DNA of 64,000 bases from Nepenthes gracilis (lineage: Eukaryota; Streptophyta; Magnoliopsida; Caryophyllales; Nepenthaceae): contig BSYO01000010.1 in assembly GCA_033239525.1 (NCBI GenBank), positions 14,290,042 through 14,354,041 of the forward strand. The letters run 5' to 3'. Each line of letters starts with the position of its first letter. The first letter of the stretch is position 1. Shown here piece after piece: positions 1 through 13,200 of the stretch. The translations under genes were made by a program, and so were the position numbers. The notes beneath the pieces were generated by a model. The model saw only the letters and a list, made by a program, of their open reading frames with translations, was not told the origin of the DNA and did not search any database.

Positions 1-232
1 TTGACTAATATCTAACACTTGGGCTGGTGTATTTCAAATTCTTAATAAGATTGTTTGTTTATTGTGGCAACTCTTGAATTCCTGTCTGACATACGTCATT
101 TTTCTGTCAACTAATGGGGAACTGATGATTCTGTCATTTCTTCTTTTAGCTGAATTTTCTTTCATATATTAGTTTTGTTCTACATCTGTGTATTTACTGA
201 TTACTTTGTTTTAATTATTTATACTTGTGTAG

Positions 233-3200
233 ACAACAACAAAGAAGAAAATTACTTCAGCATTTTCTTTTCCTCAAGAATTAGATATGGGACAGAGGCT
301 GGCTGAGCTGTCTGAATCCCAGTTAATATATGACTTATCTGCTGTGCTGGTTCACAAGGGGACTGCTGTAAATAGTGGGCATTATGTGGCCCATATTAAG
401 GATGAAAGGACAGGACAGTGGTGGGAATTTGATGATGAGCATGTGTCAAATTTAGGCCGCCATCCTTTTGGAGAAGTATCATCAAATGCTTCGTCTGTGC
501 CTGATAAAGAGACAGCTGTACGCAGATCTTGCACAGAAGCAAAAAATTCTGCTTCAATAGAGAATCATGTCATTGCTGAAGAGTTGCAATCTTCCAATAT
601 TGATCGAGAAGTGGAAACATATTCATCAAGTGATGCATACATGCTGATGTATAATCTTAGACATAGAAATCAGGGTAGTAACAAATATGTATTGTACAGT
701 GACGAAGATAGGAAAACAGGTGATAAAATTCCTTTGGATGATATTATTTCACTTCCATCTCATCTTTCTGAACTAATAGAAGAGTTGAATGCATCATTTC
801 TCAATGCATGTGAAACATACAATTTTAAAAAGGGAAGAGAATTGAGTGCCATCACAGAGCGAAGAGAGGAAGTGAGATTTGTTCTTTCCGAAGCGCCTGT
901 TCTATCCCTTGAAGAACCGTTTTTCTGGATTGCGACAGACTGGCTTCGTCAATGGGCTGACAGTGTTACTCCACCGTAAGATTGCAATATAATTTCCATT
1001 TGTTTTTATCCCCCTTATTGTTTAGGTATAGGAAATCGATGCATGTTTGTAATTGCTTACTTAGAATTGGCCCCTAGCTAGTGGAACAAGAAGGTGAGCT
1101 GTTTTTTTCCTTCAAATTGAAACCTGTGCCTAATGGCCTGCATGGTTGAACCATTAATTTCTAATTGGAATCCAAATGGTGTAGAATCCTGAAGAGCTAG
1201 TTGGAAAAAAATGATTCTTCTGCATAAATTTCTTTTGCCAAACCAAGGGCATGGTGATTACCAAGTGGAAATCTTATGAGAGTTGTGAACATATCACAAT
1301 AAAGGTAACTCCAGTTCCAGAGAAACATTATCTCTGCATGAATTGCCTGATGCAGTGCTGACATAAGATCTATACCTACAGGCATGTTTTAATGTTTGAT
1401 AAACATGCTAAGTGCAATTTTTTCTTCATGAATCTAAACTCATAGTTCTCTATCGGCTTCTTTTCATTGTGGTTTGCGAGTGATTCAGTGCTGCCAATCA
1501 GAATGAGCCATGCAAACACTTGATGAGTCATTGATACAAAATATGACATGCTTTCTTTAAAATGATTTGTAGGGAATTTCAATTTTGACTTCTACTTGTT
1601 ATTTCTGTTTCAAATAATCACATCTTGAGTTGTTATTTCTTTAGGGGAAAAAGGTTTTTTTACTTGCCTCTTGATTGATTCCTATTGGTTAAAAAGTGAG
1701 ATGATTTTCCTTTTTTCATTTAATTTTTTGGCTGACTTAATAATCTGTTTCAGTGCTCTGGACAATTCAACTATAAAATGCATGCATGGAAAAGTGCCAG
1801 TCTCAAAGGTTGGGTCCATCAAGCGTTTGTCACCTAAAGCTTGGACCCTATTGTACTCCAAGGTAGTGTCTCTTATGAGTATATCAATTGTGGTAGTTGG
1901 TTTCAAATTTTTATTCCATGTTTTGCCACTCTGCTGCCTTAATTTAGTTTATTCATAAGTCTCTTCTTTCTGATACTTGAAGAATCATCTTTCGCCTTTC
2001 CTCTTTTTCAAAGAAGTTAATAACTGAGGTAGACATGTGATTAGTAAACTGACAATAGTAATCATATCTAAAAAAATTATTTGTGACTGGAATTTAAGAT
2101 GCTCTCTTCTTCCTGGATGGTGGAGGATAATAAGACTACTTTTTCCCTGCTACTTTCTCCTGGTGTGTTCCATACTAGTAATGGTAAATATATCCTGGGA
2201 AGATTTTTGGAAGGGAATGTCCTTTTGTCTGTTATGCTTTCCTGGATCTATCCGTGATCCACTTCGCATAATTTGTCTAATTCTCATTTTTTAATATTTA
2301 ATATTATCCCTTGTAATTTCAAACTAAATTTTATCCCTTGTAATTTCAATTTTTTTGGATAGTTGTAATGAGCAAAGGCCTGGAAATGACTCCTTTGCTT
2401 TGTGACATTCCTGCTAGGGTTTTGTGATCACCTTATTTATCCTCCTAATTTTTTTTATCTTTTTTCATCGTTTGAGTCTATTTTGAAGGTCGAAATTCCC
2501 TCTGAGGGCGAGGCTTTTGGAAATAACATCTTTACCGCTATCATATTCTGTTTAAGCTGCCCCCTTCTTATCCTAGAAAACAAGGTCACTTTGCATTCTT
2601 GAACCAATAATCATCTTTAGGCTAACATAGTCGCCTCCACCCCTTGGTTTCTTTTCAAATGTTTGCATCTTTGTGTTGCATGCTACATAAGTAGTGAAGA
2701 TCTCGGTCATTTTTCCTACATAGTGATGTTGCTTGGAGTATGTGGATTGTAGAATATGGTTTTTGGTATATGTGATGGACATATTTCTCACTCATGTAGG
2801 TGGAGGTTGCAATCAGTTTTGTTTGGGTTTGGGTGGGGTTGGGTCACTTTGGATCAGGATAGTGTGATCGGTCGAATTCAGGTTTCAGGTGAAGAAAGCC
2901 TTGACCCAACTATATCATTATCAAGTTAAGGTCAACTCAGAGCTTATGCTTGTGCTTAAATCTTTTGTTTGGTTCTTTTGTGCTTGCACATGTTTCTTCT
3001 CCTTTTTCTCTAGTAACTTGACTGACTCTGAAATTTGCGTATCATCACAATTCAAGTGTATAATTTGTTTTCACTTATCACTATAATGTTTCTGCCTTTT
3101 CTTTTTTTCTATCAAAATTGCGGCATTCTTTTGACAACATTGTGCCCCAAGTCTTTTTGTGGCAATCTTGGAGCAGATCTTGCTTATTGTTTTTCATCTC

Positions 3201-6200
3201 TTTTCTAGGGATTAAGTCTACACCACTTTTAGCCTGCTGTCCTCACTTAAGTCTAAGGGAGATTTTTGTTTCTAGTAGTAAGCCTAATTGGGTCTTGATA
3301 AACTGAACACAAAATTTTCACATATTTGATGTGGCAGGGGATATAACAATTTCCTCCACTCAAATTCCCGTTGTCTTCATCAGGCATTGCCCATCCTAGC
3401 CATACTTCCAATCCTAATTCCCACTTCCCATGTGATCTTGTACCATAGAGAAGGCTCACATCATGCTGCTCACAAGATATAGCACTCAGCTCTGCACAGC
3501 ACTTGGCTTTGCACTCTTCCAATTGGATCACTTGTGATGCTCAAGTTTGCAACTGGTCCAACAGCCAAATCCCCTTTAGTTTTTTGTCATGACCTAGGCC
3601 CAAGATAAGGGAAGAGTTCTTTTTTAAGTGCCGAACACAAACTCTTCACATTACTGATGTGGGACGGGATGCAACAGTTACTTTTTGGAAAAAAGTGTAG
3701 TCTTTTTTGCTTCTTGTTGTTCATTTAGCTAGACAGAAACATATTAATGACAGTGTGAGCTAGAACTAATTCCACCCTTACATAGGGATATATGAATGAG
3801 TAGAGGAAAAGATTTGAGCACCTAACTATTCTAGTTTATGAAACATATAATTTGCTTCACTAGGGTTCTTTTTTTTTTCTTTTTCTCTTTTTTTGGGGTG
3901 GGGGGGCTCCATCTGCTTTAAAAGCTAGTGAAACAAGAGTATCTACCAAAGTAGCTTTTGGCTTTTCAAGAAGCTAAAATGAGTGTTAAAATTGCTTTCG
4001 GTTGTAGCTCTAAATTGGAACTTATCAATGTAACTTATCTAAGAAATTAAAGCTGATACTAATACCTATCCTTAATTTGCTATTATGCCACCAATTATGA
4101 GAACTTCTACTTAAACACGCTATTGCAAATTGCAAAAATTGGGACAAAATAGGTCTAATTGGCAGAATACTTGGTCCAAATTTCAAGTACTAAATGAAAT
4201 TAGAAGTTTTGGGTCATCCAGAAAATCAACCACTATGATTTTGGTTGTTTCGGGGGGTGGGGGGCTCCATCTGCTTTAAAAGCTAGTGAAACAAGAGTAT
4301 CTACCAAAGTAGGCTTTGGCTTTCAAGAAGCTAAAATGAGTGTTAAAATTGCTTTTGGTTGAAGCTCTAAATTGGAACTTATCAACGTAACTTATCTAAG
4401 AAATTAAAGCTGATACTAATACCTATCCTTAATTTGCTATTATGCCACCAATTATGAGAACTTCTACTTAAACACGCTATTGCAAATTGCAATAATTGAG
4501 ACAAAATAGGTCTAATTGGCAGAATGTTTGGTCCAAATTTCAAGTACTAAATGAAATTAGAAGTTTTGGGTTATCCAGATCATCCAGAAAGTCAACCACT
4601 ATGATTTTGGTTGTTTCAGGTTGGGTTAATATTGAATCCCATTGAAAGAGCACAACCTGTACCCTTTTCTCCAGTTGGTTAGGGTTTGGTTGATGGATGG
4701 AGTCAGAGTCTTCTGTCTCTAGTTGTTGGGATTTTTAAGTGGAGTAGAGTAAAGCTCTTTGGCCTTGTGCTACATTCACTGTTATTTTTAATATTTGGAT
4801 GAACAAAATGTTCTAGAGTTTTAGCAATCTGCTTGTCTCTAATCAGCATTATGTGGTGGTTGTTTTCTTGCCTGTATGGAATTTTTTTAGTAGTAATTTA
4901 GTGATGTTGGAGTGATTTATTTCTGATTACATCCTGTAATTGTTTCTGGAGTATATCTTGTTCATTGCTATTAAGTTCTTTTATCCAGTTATAGGGGATA
5001 AAGGAAGCTTGATTACCTGGGGTTAGTTATGATTAGAAAGTGAAATTTTCCTTTCCTTAGGTACTCAGAAATCTACTTTAGACCTATATAGATCATTTTG
5101 TGTTTCAATGGTGGAGAATGTCTAGTGATTGCTTTATTAATTTTTTTCCTGCCATGCTTTTCATATTTGGCATTATGTTGTAATTTTTTGGTACACAGTA
5201 CAATGGCGGCCCATGCCTCAGCAATAATGACTGCTGTATTGATTGTCTTTTTGATGCGGCTAGTGCGGCTGTCAGTGCCAATAGCTATAGGGATACAAGA
5301 GCATTAATGAAGGAACTTGCTGAGGCTGCACTTGCAGGGAAGTGTCAAGATGGCACACTGTATTACATCTCCAAAAATTGGTATGTCCAAGAACCATCTT
5401 TTTTTCATTGTTTTAATGTATTTTTTTTCATACATCGAATCACTATTTTTTAATTGATTTCTTCCTCCATTTAATTCTTGCTGCTTTTGGGAACTAAGGG
5501 CAGCCTAGTGATAGGCTAGCCACTTGCTTAAATAATTGGCTTGGGTTCAATTCCACCTCAGAAAAATGTTGCCGCCCCATCTAGTTCTGCATTGCATCAA
5601 TGTTGCTTTTGTTCACATCAGAATATAATTGTGCAGGTTGTCGTAGAGCGATGTTTGCAGCATGTTTTCCCAAACTGCATTAGATTTTTAAAATCACAGT
5701 TTTGTCATAGGTTGCAACAGTGGCTGCGCAGGAAAAACAGCAATTACCCTTGTGAGGCTGATGCAGGGCCAACAACTCCAATCTTGTGTCCTCATGGGCA
5801 ACTCTTGCCTGAAAGAGCTTCTGGTGCTAAGCGAGTGCTGATTCCTGAGAGTCTTTGGCTTTTTCTTTATGAGAATGCCAACTCAGTAAAACCTGAAGAT
5901 CAGTTAGGTTGTCCAACATTTCATGCAGATACAGAATCCTGTCCACAATGTTGTATGGAACTTACAGAGGTGGCATGTTTTGAGGACACATTAAGGTTGT
6001 TTAAGCAAATATCTCTATTACTCTTCAGTTGTCAACCAGGAAACCAAACTGGTTAGTGTTTGCAGAGTTGATTTACTCATTCTTCATGCTGCAGAGCAGC
6101 CAAGCTAAAACAGCGTCAGAACCATGAGAAATTGGCTCTTGGAAAGAGTTTTCCCCTTTCTTCAAATTGCAAGTACTACTTGTTACCCTCTACATGGCTG

Positions 6201-7717
6201 TCCAAATGGAGAAATTATGTGAATACAAGTGGAAAGAATATTTCTTCATCTGAGGAACCTGAATTTCTGGACGGCATTATTGATTCACTTATATGTGGAA
6301 AAGTAAGCTAGTTCAATTCTCTGTTCCCTTCACCTCATAAACCTTTTATGAAAAAATTCCCTTTAAAGTGCTTAGATTGCTTGGCTGGCATTGAGTTCCC
6401 TTGGTGTAGTTAATCATGGATTTCTCAATGAAAATTTAAATGATCTTTTTTTCTTTTTTTTTTCCTTTTTTTTTTGGGGGTTCAATGAACATGAAATTGA
6501 ATGAGCTGATACTTTCTAAAGCCACATGATTTAACATTGCTTCAAATTCCTGTCCAGCATTCTCTATTACTCGAAAGGCCCCTTGGCCTAATATGCAAGC
6601 GTGGGATGATCTTCCAGAAAGTGTCTTCTGTAAGTGTTATGAATCATTGTCGGAATTGGGGTTCTTTTTCTCATCCATGTAATACAGATGTAGATCCATG
6701 GTCATGTTAAAGTTATCTTAGATTTATGTATTTTACTTCACAGGAGGAGCTCCTTGAGAATCATCTGTTTTCTAAATGTTGATAATTATCTTTGTTTCTT
6801 GTTCTTTGGCTTTTGAATTTTAGACAGATGGATTGACAATCATACCTGAAGATGAATGGAAAGTGTTCTGTGAAGAATGGCATGGTAACTTGGAGAAAGG
6901 CATCGTTGGTGAAATTACATTTAATGTCCCCATGGGAAATAGTTTTGTTGAATCCTGCCAAGAATTACCAACTATGGAGGATAAGATGAATGATGAAGTT
7001 AATAAACAGCTTGAGGCTAGACAGCCTTTCATCCAGACTTCCCCTGAGGTAATCTTCAAATTTCACACTCTTCTTTTGCATTACTTGTGGCTATAGTTTG
7101 TTAATGCACAAATGGGCTATTCTAAAATTTTCTTGTGCGCACAGACAAGTATGCACACACTCAAGCTCGCACATGTCTGAACACATGAATGCAAGCATGC
7201 AATAGATAGATGAGAGGCGGGAAGTTGGCGGGTGATCTGCCATATCTTTTGTGTGGACTTTTTTTGCTATTGCATTATGGATGAAAATGTCAGTATTGAT
7301 ATCAATCGCACACGTATCGGTATCAGACATATTGAATAACATGTATAGGTATTAGATATATCTAAGAAAAAATTATTTCGAAAATCAAACCTAACAGAGA
7401 AATATTTGCTAATAGATTGGTCAAATATCTGTCATATCAGCCGACATATTTTGATATATTACCGATATAACAATGTATTGTGATATTGTATGGCATTAAA
7501 AAATATTGGTATTGGAAGGCCCAAAATTGACACATCGGGCATCGGTCAATATTTCCATCTATTTCCTTACTGATTATGCTGAAATTTCAAGTTGTTGGAT
7601 TGGCTTGGTTGCGTGAACTAGAGTTTTCAACTATTTATATAGTTCATAATTCATTTGTCATTGCTTTCTCTATTTGGGTTGCATGGATTATATCTGGCCA
7701 AGATGAAATTATCAGTA

Positions 7718-7748
<31 letters not shown>

Positions 7749-10178
7749 TATACCCCCGCCCCCTAGCGGCTGCAAAAATATGAAAAATTTTGCAATATGT
7801 TATATATCAGCCAATGTTTAAAATCTTAGCTGATATGTATAATATTTGCCTATTATCTTAGAATCCTCAAAATTTGTTCCTTCGGATATACCTGATGCTA
7901 ATACATATTATCCGATCTTGATATGGCCGTAACTGATACCAATATCTTCATTCAAATAAAAATTAATGCAAGGAAAACAGGAAGAAGCCAGTTTTCTGTA
8001 AAAGTTAATATTTTCAAAGTAAGGATGTGGAGTGAGGATTTGATGCTTTTGGATATGTAAGGGTTATTTTGCAATAGATTAGCAGTTATGAGCTTTGAAA
8101 AACCTGGATGATTGTGTTTGGCCCCCTTCTCTTTTTTGGCTCTTGACTCCCTCTCTCAGAATGTGCATGATGCATATGTATGTGTGATTATTATGTCATT
8201 CTAAACATGCAGATGAGACAACTATAACTACAACATGTCTGTTTTTTATGTCATCTGTTCTAACAACCCATGGCAAAAACTTCCAAGATATGTGAGCATT
8301 GCGTTGGAGAACGAGAAAGTTGTGAGCTAATGGAGAAACTTAATTACCATAATGAAGATATATGCATTTTCCTTGTACGAGGAAAGGAAGCTCCAAAATC
8401 CATTCTAGAGTCTTCCAGGAACAATTTTGAGCTAGATCGCCGAACCTCCAAGCGTTCTCGAAAGACACCTGTTGGAAATTCTATAAATTTGCAAGTTTCA
8501 GGCTCCACTTCGATCTATCAGTTGAAAATGATGATCTGGGAATGTTTTGGGGTAAGTTTCTTTTTTCATGAAATTTCATTGTTGTATTGCACTTGATGGT
8601 TTTTTCCTGTAATAGTTTTATTATGCGTTTGTAATACTTGGTTTTATGGAAAACATAGTTATTGGTAACACTCAGTTAATAGGAAGCCTTGATTTATCAA
8701 GTTTTATACCTCAAAAAGTTTCACACATGTTGCTCCGGCTGATGGTTTTGTTTGGATGAGAGCTTGTATTTTAGCAGCATTTCAGCATTGCATATGCTGT
8801 AATGATTTCAGGAGGCTTTACTTGTAGATTTCAATCTCTCTGTGTATGAGCTGCCAAATTGAAAGATAAGATATATGTGCAGACCTTAAATGTGTATGGC
8901 TTTGGAGTTGGAGCCACTTTTTTCTGTAGGCTATCTTCTTGCTTTAGTATACAGCATTATTTCTGTACTTGCTCCTCGCCCACCATCCTCCCCAAAACAA
9001 AAAAGCAGTATTTAAATATTAATGATTTCCTTTGCTACCAACATAAGTTTCACAAGTGAGATTTGCTGAACCAAGTACAGATAATTTAGAAATGATGAGC
9101 AAAGTTTGTAATAACTGATGTTTTACTGATTGTGACATGGACAAAACAAAAAAATGTAGAAATACCAGATTCGGATGGACAAATTAGAAAAGGAATGTAG
9201 CATGCTGAGTTTTTCTCCTCCTTTAAGTACCAGTGAGAAATGTTTTTATTTAGAACTGAAATCGTTTATTTGATTTCAAAATGTTTCATTTTCCTTTTTG
9301 ACTAAAAGCTCTTTATTTGAATTCATCTTTGACAAAAATGGAAGGGACTTTTATGTGATAGATGTGTGGTATTTTGTCTTCCTATTTATTTAGTTTTTGG
9401 TACTACATTTCTATAACTTTTTTGACACACCAAAAAATTTTTTAGTGCCTACCTGTGCTATTCCTCAAATTTAAAAAGATAAAGACAGCTATATATAACA
9501 ATTATCTTTTGAATTTTGAGTTGTTGTCTAATAAATTATGTTTTCTATAACCTGGATTCTACTGCATTCTTACCAATGACCTTTTATGCTTACTACATAA
9601 ACTGTTAAATTTAAGCAAGTTCAGGTAGATGGTATGCCTTCTTTTATTATCATTATCAATGTCATATCATGCCATCTTTCGTCATTAAAGATGGATTATG
9701 CATCTGTGCATATGCTTCTGGTGTATTTTACATCCAAGTCTATATATTTCTTGGTGACCACAGATTATGTGTAAAATATATGATTGTTGGTCAGAATTGA
9801 ATCCAGTTGTTTGTAATCGTTGCCTATTTTCCTAGGCTAGCTATCTATTTATTAAAGAATCATGGAGGCCTAGAAGATGAGCAAGAAGTACAGAGAAGGA
9901 AATTGGAATCGTACACTGCATGTTTCTAATGTGCCAATTCTTCTGCTCCTCTCTCAAAATGTAAATCCTTCTATCTTATCTGCCCTATGCACCAGATCAT
10001 CAATCTTTTCCTTGATGGACTTCATTTGGAAAGCCAAGGTTCCTTCCTAGGTCTGGCAGTTATTTGGCCCCTGGTTGATATGCTTGTTAGTGATGACTAT
10101 TTGCATGTGAAGCAGCGTAGTTAAACCTTGTTTCCAAATACTTTTGCCGTGTAGATTCTGTCTAAGACTAATTGCAAT

Positions 10179-10209
<31 letters not shown>

Positions 10210-13200
10210 ACAGTACAAAAACGTACAAAAACTCAATTTAACTGCACAACTACAGAGATTTCAGGCAGTCTCTATTATGTCAATCCCAAGGCTTACTCTG
10301 TGTTCTGTGGGCAGCATAGATTTGCAGCTTACTGTGTTCTGGCACCATAGATTTATATAAGCAATTTATAAATGCTTGTTATTCTGGGAGCCTATAATTA
10401 TAGATGCCACTTCATTCTGCACTGTAATGAAGTTTTCTCAAAGATATGGGAGGATGGTTTGCAACTCTCCTCTAGTCATCTATCACTCATATATATAAGA
10501 AAAAAGGGGGAGGGGGTGGAATGATTTAAGATTAGGAAGCCCTCTACAACAGCAGCTGTACCAATTCCACTTGTGTACTAAGCCCATTTTGATTCTCCAA
10601 AATAATTTGTGTTTGTCAGATCTTGGAGGAAACAGAATTTTATTTATACAAATGCCAGTTCAGTATTATGAGTTGGTATGTGAGAAAGAAGAGCTGTTAT
10701 GCCAAATTGTTGACCATAATTTCAAGTTAAATCCTTGAATTTTTTATTGTCACGTGCTCTATTTTGAATCTTTCTTGTCATGGATTTTAATTATTCTATG
10801 AATGTGATGACAGCAATGCAACTGTAACCATTACTTTTACGTATGCATGTTCTTATCAAATAGCCAATCTGAACGTGGTGTTTTTTATTGTGCTTATATA
10901 TGCTATCGCTGGTAACAAAAGAAATATACTAGAAGGGGAAAATATTATGTTATTTTATGGGACCAGATATGCTGCAAGAGATGTGGGTGGTGTTGCATTG
11001 CAGTACTTGTAATTATTCTCCTCATGAGATGTCTTGTTCTTGGGTTCTTCATAGTCTTGGAGTTGTCATGATTTGAACAAATGTCGGACTGAAGACCTTG
11101 TTGTTGATCATCTCCACCACTTCCGATGTATGCTGGTGACATCCCTTGGTGTGTGTATAGAATAATTTTGCTTAAGCTATCAAAACAAAAGTAGTTTTGT
11201 TCCGGGACTCATGTCAGGTTGATGCAGTTTTTATTGTACAGCCTTTAATGGAGTAAATTTCTGCAGGTGGTTAAGGAAAACCAGATACTTCACAAAGGTT
11301 CAAGGATAATTGATGCAGAATCTGCTACTCTAGCTGATTTCAATATATTCCCAGGGGACATTCTGTGGGTGACTGATTCTGAGATCCATGAGTATCGTGA
11401 TATAGCTGGTAAGAAGCATTACGCTACCCTAATAAATCATTTTAAAATTTATCCCATTTACTTAGTGAGAGTAATTCATGGTAGTGTCAGTGTGTCACGG
11501 ATGAGGAATGAAGTGGAAGTTTGGCTATTAATGTCATCACGTTTACAAATTATATGCTTTAGTAACAATTTCCACGAAGTAGGAATTTTTTTTTGGAACT
11601 GCCCTATTGCCTTGTTGACTTCAATGTTTCTGCCTCTCTTTGTTTATTTGTTTTTTTGTGGGTTTTAAATGAAAAGGCATGGTTACTTGTTGTCTGTGTT
11701 ACTGTTAGTTATTACATTTTACAATCTTCTTAAAGGGCATGTTTGATGGGAGGGTAAAGAAGGGAAAGGTTAATCGGTTGTCTTTTCCCTCACTTTATCC
11801 TTGTACCAAACATGGTGGAAGGGAAACTGTTATGTTGAAGTAAATATGATGATCTAATGGATGAGAGTATGAAACAGATTGAAGGAGATGGATTCCTGTT
11901 ATCTCAAATCTGATGAATTGATTGAATTGTCAGATCCCTTCAAGTTTTGCTTTCATATCTAGAATTTGCTACTCATGACGCATATGGATAGGCCATGACA
12001 GGCATAATGAACTAGATGAGCTTGTCCCCTCCCTAGCCAAAGTCTCTTGTGGTGGCTTGAAACTTAACATCTAAATAATTCCAATCCAGCATCCATAAAT
12101 ATTGTAATTACATATATAAAAATAGATATTTACAACTGCTCCTTGAGTTGATCATCTCCAAAAATAATTGGCATTCATGCTTTCATTATGCATTATAATC
12201 ATGGTCAACCGAAGATCCCTTTGTACTGATCTGCATGAGAAAATCTTAAAATAAGGGATGAACTACAATTAGTCCAGCAAGTAAAAGAATCTTAGATATC
12301 CATTCCATGATCCGTGAGGCCAATAAATAATGATTGGAACAATAAGCTTAACTTGGAAACCAAAGAAAACCATTTACATGATGTGATTAGGTTTCTACTA
12401 CAAGGAATAAACATATACACTACGAGGATCATCTCAAGAAAAGGAATCATATCAATAATAGAAGAACTTTTCATTAAACCACCATGTAGGTATTCCTAAA
12501 ATATTTATAGCATATCTCTTTCCTCGTAGGTCTCAAAGTAATCATGATGCTTCTAATCAAGACTTGGTGACTTCACCTTAGGAAGCTCAACTATGCTAGT
12601 GGGTGGCCCTTTTCCTCCTCTGGGATGCTTCACTTTACTCCGTGTAGCCCTATCCTAGGTAGTTGTTTCAGTAACCGCAAAGCATAACTTCGTAACACAA
12701 TTACTCTTTAAAAATCCAAGTGGTACCAATAATCTGTTTTTCATAATAAATTAATGTATTTCAACTGATTGTTTCCAATAACTGTAAGAAATCATAGATA
12801 TAAAAGACTTAAAAAAACCTAGGATATGCTCAACAAATGAGACTGGCAATATACCAATTTAAGGCCAATAGCATGGAAACACGGAATCGACATACAATTG
12901 AAATAAGAAAACTGTAGAAGTCCATTTAGCCAAACCAACTCCATTGATTTCTTAAAATTCCACCTACAATTTTTTCACCACTTTTTCCCTCTTTTCCTTC
13001 TTTTGCACTCCCGGCTTTCCCTCCGCTTTTCATTTTCTCTCTCTTTCATCTTCTTTTTCTTCCCACTATCCTTTTTTTTCTCTCTCTATTTTCTTCCCTT
13101 CTTCCTGGATTCCCTTTGTTTCCCTCTGTCTCACTGTCCTGACCTTTACTAGCCATGTTTTTCCCCTCCTAACTTCTTTTTTATCCAGCAGCTGAAAAGG

